DNA of 11,559 nt from Dehalococcoidales bacterium (lineage in GTDB: Bacteria > Chloroflexota > Dehalococcoidia > Dehalococcoidales > UBA3254): contig JAQULX010000051.1 of assembly GCA_028718465.1 (NCBI GenBank), positions 1 to 11,559 of the forward strand, written 5' to 3'. Shown in pieces: positions 6,004-11,559 of this stretch (the stretch's first letter is position 1; every line of letters begins with the position of its first letter). A program made the translations under genes and the position numbers. The notes below the pieces were generated by a model. It was given only the letters and a program-made list of their open reading frames with translations. It was not told where the DNA came from and did not search any database.

Positions 6004-6737
6004 GCTACGTTTCGATGGTCATGAAAGCCACCATTAAAAACAGCCTCAGGCTGCGTTCTGTGGTCATCGTTGCCTTAGCCGTGGTTTTTATCTGCGTCAT
6101 TGGCGTGGCAGCTATTTTTGCCACTCAATTCATCGGTCCCGGAGTTATTACGGCGGCTCCAGACCGGGCGCATCTGGAAAATTTTCTTGGGCTGGTACTC
6201 TTCACCACCAGTTTTTTGTCCATCGGAATACTGGCCAACGTGAATGCTTTTCAATCGCTGATCCGGGAGAAGGCGAGGGGAAATATCCAGTCGCTGCTGG
6301 CCACGCCGCTGGCACCCAATGATGTCTGGGTGGGTAAAAGCCTGGCTATCTTTTTGCCGGGATTGATTTTTGCCGCTGTGATGACTATCGCGGCATTCCT
6401 GGTCCTCAACTATATTTATTTTGTTCCCGTAACGGGATTTTTGCTGACTCCCTGGATGCTTATCAGCAGCCTGGCGGCGGTCCCGCTGCTCTACCTGGCT
6501 TTCATGCTGCTGGTGCACGAGGTGGGACTGGCGGGCAAACCGGCGACTGCTAACGTCATATGCCAGGTATTCCTTCCGGTTATGGTGGCCCTGATGATAA
6601 ATCTGGCTGTCAGAGGCGCTGTGAATGCCGGTTCATGGCTCTTTACAGTTGTCCTGGTTCTCCTGGCGCTGATAATCGGCATCACCGTGCTGGCGCTCCG
6701 CTCCAGGCTCACGACCGAGAGAATTGTCCTATCGTAA
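6000..6737 (+). CDS. ABC-2 type permease subunit A
   Basis: The 245-aa integral membrane protein has six predicted helices at roughly 20-43, 62-82, 113-137, 147-172, 183-205 and 212-234. After helix 2 comes the cytoplasmic coupling motif EKARGNIQSLLATPLAP (90-106), the conserved E-x-x-x-G-x-x-x-S/LLATP element of ABC-2 permeases. The start codon overlaps the ATPase stop by 4 nt, so translation is coupled. The extracytoplasmic loop between helices 1 and 2 contains a short polar stretch. It is a paralogue of the next gene: motif, spacing and C-terminal ending (R-I-V-L-S) agree, so the exporter is probably a heterodimer. Substrate unknown; lipids, peptides and drugs are exported by relatives. 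Confidence 0.87.
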   Translation: MSYVSMVMKATIKNSLRLRSVVIVALAVVFICVIGVAAIFATQFIGPGVITAAPDRAHLENFLGLVLFTTSFLSIGILANVNAFQSLIREKARGNIQSLLATPLAPNDVWVGKSLAIFLPGLIFAAVMTIAAFLVLNYIYFVPVTGFLLTPWMLISSLAAVPLLYLAFMLLVHEVGLAGKPATANVICQVFLPVMVALMINLAVRGAVNAGSWLFTVVLVLLALIIGITVLALRSRLTTERIVLS

Positions 6738-6750
6738 ACAGGAGGTTGCT

Positions 6751-7500
6751 GTGAAACGGATGTTTCTGATTCTTCGCCGGGATTTCAAAGAAATGCGTTC
6801 GACAACGGCTTTTCGCATTATGATCATCCTGGTAGCCTTTGTCACGGTGGCTGCTTCAGCCGGGGTATCCATCGCACTGCGTTTACAATCCTGGTACGGG
6901 ATTCAGCAAGCAGTTCCGGCGCTGGACCTGATACTGGGGCTGCTGGCGTATTTTCTGCCGTTTGTGGTCCTTATGGTATTCGTCTGGGCTTTTGCCAGTA
7001 TTCAGATAAGCAACGAGAAGGTCAACGGCAATCTCGAAAGCATTTTAGCCACGCCGATAAGCCCTAAAACCCTCTGGATGGGAAAATGCCTGGCTATCTT
7101 TATGCCGGCATATCTGATCTCAATCATCGCCACGATTATCATGCTTCTGGTAATAACCCTGGCTGCGGTATTACCCGGGTGGGGTATGGTCGTGCTGCCG
7201 GCGGCGGCGCTGGCAAACGGATTGATCATAAACCCGCTGCTGTCCTTCGCTCTGCTCGCCTTCATTGTCCTTTTCTCAATTGCCAATAACCCGGATATCG
7301 CCACCGCACCGTCGCTTCTGGTTGGATTCGCGCTGATGATCGGAATACCGGTCGGTCTATTGACCGGGGTCATAGACCTCAATTCATGGTCGTTTGCCCT
7401 GTGGTACCTGGTGGGGGCGGTGGTGTGCTGGGGGGTGGTACTCTATCTTACCCGGCTGCTGACGCGGCAGAACATCGTCTTATCAAGCAAGGGCAGTTGA
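6751..7500 (+). CDS. ABC-2 type permease subunit B
   Basis: A 249-aa membrane protein with about six helices and the motif EKVNGNLESILATPISP (89-105), closely parallel to the same region of the preceding permease. Both go on with W-x-G-K-x-L-A-I-F-x-P and both end near I-V-L-S. The GTG at 6751 is preferred because AGGAGG at 6740-6745 sits 5 nt upstream; an in-frame TTG at 6724 would overlap the previous gene but lacks a binding site, and ATG 6760 is too far from the AGGAGG. It is the last gene of the operon. The next gene converges, 36 nt away, and I see only a weak CCGG/CCGG hairpin in the gap and no T-run, so how this transcript ends is unclear. Confidence 0.87.
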   Translation: MKRMFLILRRDFKEMRSTTAFRIMIILVAFVTVAASAGVSIALRLQSWYGIQQAVPALDLILGLLAYFLPFVVLMVFVWAFASIQISNEKVNGNLESILATPISPKTLWMGKCLAIFMPAYLISIIATIIMLLVITLAAVLPGWGMVVLPAAALANGLIINPLLSFALLAFIVLFSIANNPDIATAPSLLVGFALMIGIPVGLLTGVIDLNSWSFALWYLVGAVVCWGVVLYLTRLLTRQNIVLSSKGS

Positions 7501-7536
7501 CAGTTCGTCCTCAACCGGCAGAGACCGGCGGCACCC

Positions 7537-8997
7537 CTATCCTTTTACCACTCCTAAGGGAACCGCCCGGGCAACTTTACGGGAGATACCGGATTTATGG
7601 GCCACCTCTATCACCTCGGACACGTCTTTGTAGGCCTCGGATGACTCTTCGGCGATAGAGTTCAGGCTGCCGGATTTAACCAGGATGCCGCGCATGGTCA
7701 GCTTGTAGACTACGTCGCTTCCGCGAAGACCTTTTTTGGCTGCCGAGCGACTTTGTATTCTACCAGCACCATGACAGGTAGAACCGAAGGTCTCCTGCAT
7801 GGCGGTTTCCGTGCCGACGGCGATGTAGGAGTAGCGACCCATATCTCCGGGGATGAGTACCGGCTGCCCGATATTGCGGTATATAGCCGGGATATCAGCC
7901 TGCCCCCTGGCAAAGGCGCGGGTAGCCCCCTTCCGGTGAACACACAGTGCCTGAGTTTTCTCTTCTATAAAGTGGTGCTCGATTTTGGCGATGTTGTGGG
8001 CGACATCATAAATTTGCTCCAGACCCAGCTCACGGCGGCTTTTCCCCAGGACTCCGGCAAAAGATTCCCTTACCCAGTGCGTGATACACTGGCGGTTAGC
8101 CCAGGCATAATTCGCCGCACAGGCCATGGCAGACAGGTAGTCCCGGCCTTCAGAAGATTGAACGGGAGCGCAGGCTAGCTGACGGTCGGGTAATTCGATC
8201 CCGTAACGCTGAACTGTGTTTCCCATGGCGTGGATATAATCATCGCAAACCTGATGGCCCAGTCCTCGGGAGCCTGTGTGGATCAGGACCAGTACCTGGC
8301 CGGTTTCCATTATCCCCATAGTCTGGGCAATTTCACGCTCATAGATCTCGTCTACTACCTGGACTTCCAGAAAATGATTTCCGGAGCCCAGGGTACCCAG
8401 TTGAGGCAATCCCCGTTTCCTGGCTTTCCGGCTTACCTTATCCGGGTTGGCGCCCTTCAAACAGCCGCACTCCTCGGAAAATATGAGGTCCTCTGCTTCG
8501 CCGAAGCCTTTTTCCACCGCCCAGCCGGCCCCCCTGACAAGAACTCTGTCCATCTCTTTTTCACTGATCTTAAGTTTGCCTTCCGATCCCAGACCTGAAG
8601 GAACGCTGGAAAAAATGGCATATACCAGGTCTTCTATATGAGGCTTGATTTCTTCCACACTCAGGTTTGTACGTAAAAGGCGGACCCCGCAGTTGATATC
8701 GAATCCCACTCCGCCCGGTGAAACTACCCCGTTGTTGACCCGGGTAGCTGCCACACCCCCGATCGGAAAACCGTAGCCCAGGTGTATGTCAGGCATGGCC
8801 AGAGAATAACCTACGATGCCGGGGAGAAAACTGACGTTGATAACCTGTTGAAAGGCATGGTCTTCCCAGATTTGATCGAGCATGCTTTCGCTGGCATAGA
8901 TCAGGCCGGGAACCTGCATGCCTTTTTTGTAATCACTTCGGATTTCCCACCGGTTTTCATCGATTTTTCGGACTATGCCTTTCCAGGGCTTTCCCAT
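7537..8997 (-). CDS. rtcB: RtcB-type RNA ligase (GTP- and Mn-dependent)
   Basis: The 486-aa length and motifs fit RtcB throughout. It joins RNA 2',3'-cyclic phosphate or 3'-phosphate ends to 5'-OH ends via a guanylylated histidine, in tRNA repair or splicing-type reactions. The metal ligands line up with those of the archaeal enzyme: Asp100 and Cys103 (GGVGFDINCG), His208 with Asn207 (GSGNHFLE), His240 (IHTGSRGLGH), His334 (DVAHNIAKIEHH) and the nucleophile His409 (TCHGAGR). MPDIHLGYGFPIGG (68-81) is the N-terminal signature. No key residue is missing, so it should be active. AGGAAGG precedes the ATG at 8997. It stands alone: no archease or RtcA gene is adjacent, and both flanking genes point elsewhere. 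A 5-6 residue offset from the archaeal numbering, as I recall it, is constant along the protein. Confidence 0.96.
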   Translation of the reverse strand: MGKPWKGIVRKIDENRWEIRSDYKKGMQVPGLIYASESMLDQIWEDHAFQQVINVSFLPGIVGYSLAMPDIHLGYGFPIGGVAATRVNNGVVSPGGVGFDINCGVRLLRTNLSVEEIKPHIEDLVYAIFSSVPSGLGSEGKLKISEKEMDRVLVRGAGWAVEKGFGEAEDLIFSEECGCLKGANPDKVSRKARKRGLPQLGTLGSGNHFLEVQVVDEIYEREIAQTMGIMETGQVLVLIHTGSRGLGHQVCDDYIHAMGNTVQRYGIELPDRQLACAPVQSSEGRDYLSAMACAANYAWANRQCITHWVRESFAGVLGKSRRELGLEQIYDVAHNIAKIEHHFIEEKTQALCVHRKGATRAFARGQADIPAIYRNIGQPVLIPGDMGRYSYIAVGTETAMQETFGSTCHGAGRIQSRSAAKKGLRGSDVVYKLTMRGILVKSGSLNSIAEESSEAYKDVSEVIEVAHKSGISRKVARAVPLGVVKG

Positions 8998-9051
8998 ATT
9001 TACCTTCCTGATTTATATTAATCCGAGATAAATCCGGTTTATCGCCCGGGA

Positions 9052-9080
9052 ATTGTATAGACCTTTTAAATACCAGACAA
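9052..9080 (-). promoter_or_regulatory. candidate sigma-A promoter of rtcB
   Basis: On the - strand TTGTCT (9080-9075) lies 17 bp from TACAAT (9057-9052), matches of 4 and 5 out of 6. Transcription would begin near 9045, leaving a leader of about 48 nt. The 229-base gap between rtcB and the next gene also holds a 10-bp palindrome TGATATATCA (9091-9100) and a TTGACT (9104-9109) that might serve the + strand gene. The latter has no -10 at standard spacing (TATAAG is 20 bp away). Confidence 0.5.
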
Positions 9081-9226
9081 GACCTGCACCTGATATATCA
9101 ACATTGACTGATAAAAAGGCTTTATGGTGTATAAGAGATTATAACATGCAGAGCCAGGGCGTCAATATCTTATATCAAATATAGTATCTTCTAATTAGGA
9201 TGTTTTTCCGGAGGAGGTGAAGGAAA

Positions 9227-9481
9227 TTGCTGTTTGTATTCGGTCTATCCTTGATATTGGTCGCCTGGATTGAGCAGTTCTACCGGTCCTTGATAAAAAG
9301 GCATCTTAGCTTCTCCCCGTTCTTTCTGACCGTCTATCTGGTGGGGGTGGCAATTCTGGCTTATGGCAGTTTCGCCCAGGCCGATATTGCTTCCGGAATA
9401 TTGAATGCGGTAGTAGTGGTACTGGCAATTATTATCCTGATGGCACTGATTATAAGAAAAGGAAAGCCCGGCGCCTTTTAA
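9227..9481 (+). CDS. small membrane protein of unknown function, 84 aa
   Basis: I do not recognise a family. The protein is very hydrophobic, with three likely membrane helices: about 2-19 (LFVFGLSLILVAWIEQF), 31-50 and 56-77, joined by a short basic loop (RSLIKRHLS) and ending in a basic tail (RKGKPGAF). The start is TTG 9227, chosen because GGAGGTGA (9213-9220) is well placed and no ATG is near. Charge placement suggests that the basic loop and C-terminus face the cytoplasm if helix 1 starts outside. The last codons form the left arm of a terminator, so gene end and transcript end nearly coincide. No neighbour on the same strand is close enough for an operon. Rising hydrophobicity without motifs gives no clue to function. 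Confidence 0.7.
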   Translation: MLFVFGLSLILVAWIEQFYRSLIKRHLSFSPFFLTVYLVGVAILAYGSFAQADIASGILNAVVVVLAIIILMALIIRKGKPGAF

Positions 9482-9498
9482 CGCCGGGCTTGTTTTGT
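9464..9498. terminator. two-way Rho-independent terminator overlapping a CDS end
   Basis: AAGCCCGGCG (9464-9473) pairs perfectly with CGCCGGGCTT (9482-9491) across an 8-nt loop. On the + strand TTGTTTTGT follows; on the - strand the opposite arm is followed by TTTCCTTTTCTT. It therefore serves the small membrane protein gene, whose final codons it includes, and probably also the convergent thioesterase gene ending at 9544. Confidence 0.88.
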
Positions 9499-9543
9499 AT
9501 TCCGTATACTATTCATCGAAATTTTGGCTCGTTACAAATAAGC

Positions 9544-9975
9544 TTATGAAGATACCGGTGGAATGGTGGTACCGGTAGCTTTGGCAATAAGCTTGCCGTT
9601 CTGGTTCACGACTGTCATCTCGGAAATCCCGACTCTTCTCCCGCTTCGCAAAACGCGGCCTTCAGCAGTTAGCTCATCGCCGATTGCCGCCGGGGACAGA
9701 ATGTGAATATTGAATTGAGTTGCCAGACTGGTCATACGCAGGGAGTTGATGGCCAGGGAAAACGCGTAATCCGCTACCGCCATAATGATCGATCCGAACA
9801 CAACGCCGTTAAAATTAATATAGTCCGGCTGCATTTTCATGCTAACCCTGGCATAACCAGGAGATAGCTCCAGAGTTTTGATTTTCAAGAAAGAGGCAAT
9901 CGGCTCTCCCTCCATCCGGGCCAGCAGAGTCGCCAGATCTCCTTCGTTATTTGGTTTGGAATCTTGATTCGTCAT
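9544..9975 (-). CDS. PaaI-like hotdog-fold thioesterase
   Basis: The protein is 143 aa from the chosen start and has the hotdog pattern of PaaI-type acyl-CoA thioesterases. The central helix region FNGVVFGSIIMAVADYAFSLAIN (55-77) contains the family's Asn-Gly-x-x-x-Gly (here 56-61, with Phe60 where His often stands) and Asp69, the expected catalytic acid/base. The strands FNIHILSPAAIGDELTAEGRVLRSGRR (about 88-114) are typical. It would hydrolyse acyl-CoA, probably aryl- or medium-chain, in the cytoplasm. The frame extends to an ATG at 10008, but that ATG overlaps a TATAAT box, while AGAGGA before 9975 gives a good binding site. It is divergent from the GYD-domain gene and near an acyl-CoA ligase, consistent with acyl-CoA turnover. 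Substrate unknown. Confidence 0.85.
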   Translation of the reverse strand: MTNQDSKPNNEGDLATLLARMEGEPIASFLKIKTLELSPGYARVSMKMQPDYINFNGVVFGSIIMAVADYAFSLAINSLRMTSLATQFNIHILSPAAIGDELTAEGRVLRSGRRVGISEMTVVNQNGKLIAKATGTTIPPVSS

Positions 9976-10006
9976 GGTTTTATCCTCTTTTACACGAACT
10001 GGCTTC

Positions 10007-10015
10007 ATTATAGCA
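10007..10015 (-). promoter_or_regulatory. extended -10 promoter of the thioesterase gene
   Basis: On the - strand the sequence TGCTATAAT (10015-10007) is a perfect -10 box with the TG extension that can stand in for a weak -35; only a T-run lies at the -35 position. Transcription would start about 10000, downstream of the ATG at 10008. This supports the later start at 9975. Confidence 0.6.
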
Positions 10016-10016
10016 T

Positions 10017-10065
10017 AACCTGTGATCCTGAAAAAATGCGGCCATTTAAAGCTTTAACCTGTGAT
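10017..10065. repeat. 10-bp direct repeat AACCTGTGAT in a divergent promoter region
   Basis: AACCTGTGAT occurs at 10017-10026 and 10056-10065, 39 bp apart. Each copy abuts or overlaps the extended -10 box of one of the two divergent promoters, in the same orientation. The placement suggests a site for one regulator acting on both the thioesterase and GYD genes, though no candidate regulator is encoded next to it. Confidence 0.45.
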
Positions 10066-10070
10066 ATAAT
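10062..10070 (+). promoter_or_regulatory. extended -10 promoter of the GYD-domain gene
   Basis: TGATATAAT (10062-10070) is a consensus TATAAT with the upstream TG extension. The -35 position has no good match. Transcription would begin near 10077, a few bases before the palindrome at 10080-10095 and about 34 nt before the ATG at 10111. Confidence 0.6.
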
Positions 10071-10079
10071 GCTAACATA

Positions 10080-10095
10080 CTGATATTAATATCAG
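10080..10095. promoter_or_regulatory. 16-bp perfect palindrome, likely operator
   Basis: CTGATATTAATATCAG is perfectly self-complementary over 16 bases. It lies between the -10 box and the ribosome binding site (AAGGAGG, 10099-10105) of the GYD gene, where a bound dimeric repressor would block transcription start or elongation. It is followed by As, not Ts, so it is not a terminator. The regulator is not identifiable from this window. Confidence 0.6.
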
Positions 10096-10110
10096 AAAAA
10101 GGAGGCGGGT

Positions 10111-10413
10111 ATGTCGATTTATCTTATGCTGACAACTCTAACCGATGCCGGAAGAAGGAGCTTGCAGGAGGACCCTGAAGTACTGAAGGAGCTTAACAAG
10201 GAAGTTGAATATCTGGGAGTTAAAGTCCACTGTCAGTACGCTTTATTGGGACAGTATGATTTTGTCAGCATTCTGGAAGCCCCCAATAATGAGACAATTG
10301 CCAAACTGGCTATCCGGTTGAGCGCCAGGGGCACTACCCAGACCCTCACTATGGCGGCCATCACCCTGGATAATCTGATCGCCACCCTGAAAGAACAAAA
10401 AACACCCTGGTAA
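10111..10413 (+). CDS. GYD-domain protein, 100 aa
   Basis: The protein matches the GYD family (about 100 aa, ferredoxin-like alpha/beta fold). It opens with MSIYLMLTTLTDAGRRSL, has VKVHCQYALLGQYDFVSILEAPNNETIAKLA at about 37-67 with the G-x-Y-D motif at 47-50, and ends with a strand plus helix including LTMAAITLDNLIATL. The biochemical role of the family is unsettled; the fold resembles small ligand-binding or dimeric alpha/beta-barrel proteins. It is a small cytoplasmic protein without membrane segments. The ATG at 10111 follows AAGGAGG at good distance. It is divergent from the thioesterase gene and converges with the acyl-CoA ligase gene 22 nt away. The palindrome and repeats upstream suggest it is tightly regulated. 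Confidence 0.85.
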   Translation: MSIYLMLTTLTDAGRRSLQEDPEVLKELNKEVEYLGVKVHCQYALLGQYDFVSILEAPNNETIAKLAIRLSARGTTQTLTMAAITLDNLIATLKEQKTPW

Positions 10414-10435
10414 GGCCTGTTAATTCATATCACAC

Positions 10436-11559
10436 TTACGTAATACCGGTACTGTACTTCAACCGCAGTTTATTTTTTTCGATCTTCCCGGTAGCGTTAC
10501 GGGGTACCTTATCGAAGATGATTTTGCGAGGCCTTTTATACCGGGGCAGGACCTGCTCCACGTGGGCTGCAATCTCCTCTTCGGTAAGAGTTTCACCGGG
10601 CTTGGGATCGATTACTACGGCTACAATTTCCCCCAGCCTTTTATCGGGTATTCCTATAGCGGCGACATCATAAACTTTAGGGTAGTTGTGAATGGCGTCT
10701 TCTATTTCAATAGGAAAGATATTCTCTCCACCGACAATGATAAGGTCCTTTTTCCGGTCAACCAGGTAAACATAGCCATCACTATCGATGCGGGCCATGT
10801 CGCCGGTATGGAGCCAGCCGTTTATAATGGTCTTCGCCGTCAGTTCCGGATTCTTGTAGTATTCCTTCATGATCCCGTCGCCCTTGACGCACAGTTCGCC
10901 GACCATCCAGGGCGGGATGTTGCGGTTATCATCGGCATGCACTATTTTGAGCTGCCACCAGTTCCCCACCTTCCCCACCGCTCCGGCCTTGAATTCATTA
11001 TCCAATCCCAGATGCACTGATCCCGGACCGGTAGACTCGCTGAGCCCGTAGTTGTTATCATATGCCATATTCGGGAAATAGTCCCACCAGTGCTGCACCA
11101 GGGCCGGCGGAACTGGTTGGGCGCCGATGTGCATTAAACGCCAGGACCTCAGGTTATAGTCTTTCAGCTTTATCTCGCCTTTATCCAGGGCTACCAGTAT
11201 ATCATGCACCCAGGGGACCAGCAGCCACACGATAGTCCCCCTTTCCTTGCTCACGGCTTCGAGGACGTTTTTGGGGCTGAATTCAGTTAAAATCGTACCT
11301 TTGCTCCCGGAGATTAGACTGCCGAACCAGTGCATCTTGGCTCCGGTGTGATACAGCGGAGGCAGAATAATAAAATTGTCACGGCGGGTCTGGTGATGGT
11401 GGGACTGCTCGACCCTGGCTGCAAAAGACATGTTTTTGTGCGGCAGAAGCACCGGTTTGGGCGAGCCCGTGGTCCCTGAAGTGAAATACAGGCCGCATTC
11501 GTCAGCCGGGCCCAGTTTGATATTTACCGGATCATCGCTGGCGCTCGTTAATACATCGT
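10436..11559 (-). CDS. AMP-forming acyl-CoA ligase, 5'-truncated by window edge
   Basis: The frame is open to the right edge, so the N-terminal part of the gene lies outside; 373 residues are visible. It belongs to the ANL superfamily that activates a carboxylic acid with ATP and then makes its CoA thioester. Visible motifs, counted from the edge, are the P-loop YFTSGTTGSPKP (24-35), YGLSES (170-175, adenine/acyl pocket), HTGD (250-253, ribose-binding Asp), the hinge region VDRKKDLIIVGGENIFPIEIE (266-286), and the C-terminal PRNATGK with the catalytic Lys358. All core residues are intact. A GTG at 11452 is not the start because the P-loop lies upstream of it. The motif set fits fatty- or aromatic-acid CoA ligases; the substrate cannot be told. 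A PaaI-type thioesterase is encoded nearby. Confidence 0.92.
   Translation of the reverse strand, partial: DVLTSASDDPVNIKLGPADECGLYFTSGTTGSPKPVLLPHKNMSFAARVEQSHHHQTRRDNFIILPPLYHTGAKMHWFGSLISGSKGTILTEFSPKNVLEAVSKERGTIVWLLVPWVHDILVALDKGEIKLKDYNLRSWRLMHIGAQPVPPALVQHWWDYFPNMAYDNNYGLSESTGPGSVHLGLDNEFKAGAVGKVGNWWQLKIVHADDNRNIPPWMVGELCVKGDGIMKEYYKNPELTAKTIINGWLHTGDMARIDSDGYVYLVDRKKDLIIVGGENIFPIEIEDAIHNYPKVYDVAAIGIPDKRLGEIVAVVIDPKPGETLTEEEIAAHVEQVLPRYKRPRKIIFDKVPRNATGKIEKNKLRLKYSTGIT

Noticed and set aside
7753..8598. Long + strand open frames opposite rtcB
   Set aside because: GC-skewed codons of rtcB leave open antisense frames; the products have no family pattern, whereas rtcB is intact throughout.
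10436..11452. GTG at 11452 as start of the acyl-CoA ligase
   Set aside because: The frame stays open to the window edge and the essential P-loop (11453-11488) is upstream of that codon, so the gene is simply cut off.

Overview
The window reads as accessory-to-housekeeping chromosome from a Gram-positive-type anaerobe. The signs are strong purine-rich Shine-Dalgarno sites (GGAGG and variants), TTG and GTG starts, consensus sigma-A promoters, Rho-independent terminators, and a gene mix (GYD-domain protein, AMP-forming acyl-CoA ligase, PaaI-type thioesterase, RtcB, AbrB-controlled ABC exporter) that I associate with Clostridia of the Peptococcaceae type or with Chloroflexota. I cannot name a species. 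No mobile element, CRISPR array, tRNA or rRNA was found.

Layout. Positions 1-53 hold a strong terminator of a + strand gene left of the window. A leader with a candidate promoter and a possible Shine-Dalgarno-masking helix precedes a small unknown gene (367-612) and a DinB/YfiT-fold metalloprotein (688-1197). A GC-rich, hairpin-dense intergenic patch (about 1194-1353) separates these from a convergent three-gene operon on the - strand (4387 to 1350). In transcription order the operon encodes a CelD/FemAB-like GNAT transferase, an MshA-like GT4 glycosyltransferase and a PIG-L/LmbE zinc deacetylase. From the divergent intergenic region a consensus promoter drives a + strand operon: AbrB-type regulator, ABC ATPase and two paralogous ABC-2 permeases (4792-7500). 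A lone RtcB RNA ligase gene (8997 to 7537, - strand) follows. Next come a small three-helix membrane protein with a two-way terminator, a PaaI-like thioesterase (- strand), a divergently transcribed GYD-domain protein and the 5'-truncated gene of an acyl-CoA ligase (- strand, running off the right edge).

How the genes may work together. The GNAT-GT4-deacetylase operon has the logic of a pathway that adds an N-acetylated amino sugar to an acceptor, removes the acetyl group and puts another acyl or aminoacyl group on the free amine. Mycothiol and bacillithiol synthesis work this way, and so do some glycolipid pathways. The neighbouring DinB-fold protein belongs to the superfamily that contains thiol-dependent S-transferases, so a low-molecular-weight-thiol-like pathway is a testable idea, not a conclusion. 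The AbrB-ABC block is a self-contained exporter of unknown substrate. The right end looks like acyl-CoA activation and hydrolysis, with a two-promoter control region between the thioesterase and GYD genes that carries a 10-bp direct repeat and a 16-bp perfect palindrome.
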